Source: Climacium dendroides
Taxonomy: Eukaryota > Streptophyta > Bryopsida > Hypnales > Climaciaceae
NCBI GenBank assembly: GCA_950106755.1
Contig: OX467083.1
Location: forward strand, 49,118,555 to 49,182,554
Length of the DNA stretch: 64,000 nt
Reading direction: 5' to 3'
How positions within the stretch are numbered: the stretch's first letter is position 1; every line of letters begins with the position of its first letter. A model generated the notes under the pieces. It worked only from the letters and a program-made list of their open reading frames with translations. It was not told the origin of the DNA and did no database searches. Below, in pieces: positions 63,869 to 64,000 of this stretch. Made by a program: the position numbers and the translations under genes.

Positions 63869-64000
63869 TAGACGACCCACCTATAGCCTTGCATGTGTTA
63901 TTTTTTAAAGAAAAGCGACCTTCTTCAAGCCTCACTTTGTTCCTAACGGGAGTGGAGTTGAATGTTGCTACATGTTCATTCTACATGGACGATAATTGGC

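Overview
The window looks like AT-rich nuclear DNA of a land plant. Genes are sparse, with GT-AG introns mostly of 60-760 bp, a plastid-type N-terminal extension on a thioredoxin-like protein, a plant-type aldo-keto reductase, and very many small non-autonomous transposons. Short introns and the amino acid transporter sequence suggest a seedless plant such as a bryophyte, but that is an inference. No bacterial operons, rRNA, convincing tRNA or CRISPR array was seen.

Layout. 0-5 kb: repeats (a degraded TTAA-type element, an 0.83 kb dispersed repeat, a 54-bp tandem array). 6.2-10.0 kb, minus strand: a nine-exon AAAP/SLC38-type amino acid transporter gene with one splice junction that does not keep frame. 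10-18 kb: intergenic, with foldback and TTAA-flanked elements. 23.5-25.4 kb, plus strand, and 42.2-44.1 kb, minus strand: two intact five-exon aldo-keto reductase genes in opposite orientation. 33.2-34.5 kb, plus strand: a three-exon CGSC thioredoxin-like gene. 51.75-61.49 kb: a 9.74-kb insertion carrying a broken nine-exon gene related to amino-methyltransferases, a broken SWIM zinc-finger ORF, a 115-bp palindromic tandem array and nested small transposons. 62-64 kb: intergenic repeats.

The central structure is a large, decayed inverted duplication. The left arm runs from about 18.29 to 25.66 kb and the right arm from about 41.90 to 62.11 kb, around a 16-kb spacer holding the thioredoxin-like gene. 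Each arm has one reductase gene. The arms differ by insertions, and each arm serves as the empty-site reference for the other. This supports a 182-bp MITE, a 1.2-kb TTAA element and a 0.67-kb element in the left arm, and a roughly 5.9-kb insertion and the 9.74-kb element in the right arm.

The 9.74-kb element is the most unusual item. It has degenerate terminal inverted repeats, an exact 14-bp flanking duplication and an empty site at about 20.30 kb. Its methyltransferase-like gene keeps consistent intron phases and a permuted amino-methyltransferase order, yet has premature stops that could all come from C-to-T changes at Gln or Arg codons.

Exon limits were set by eye from splice consensus and reading phase. 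No database search was possible. Family names rest on remembered motifs, and homology between repeats was judged by visual alignment.
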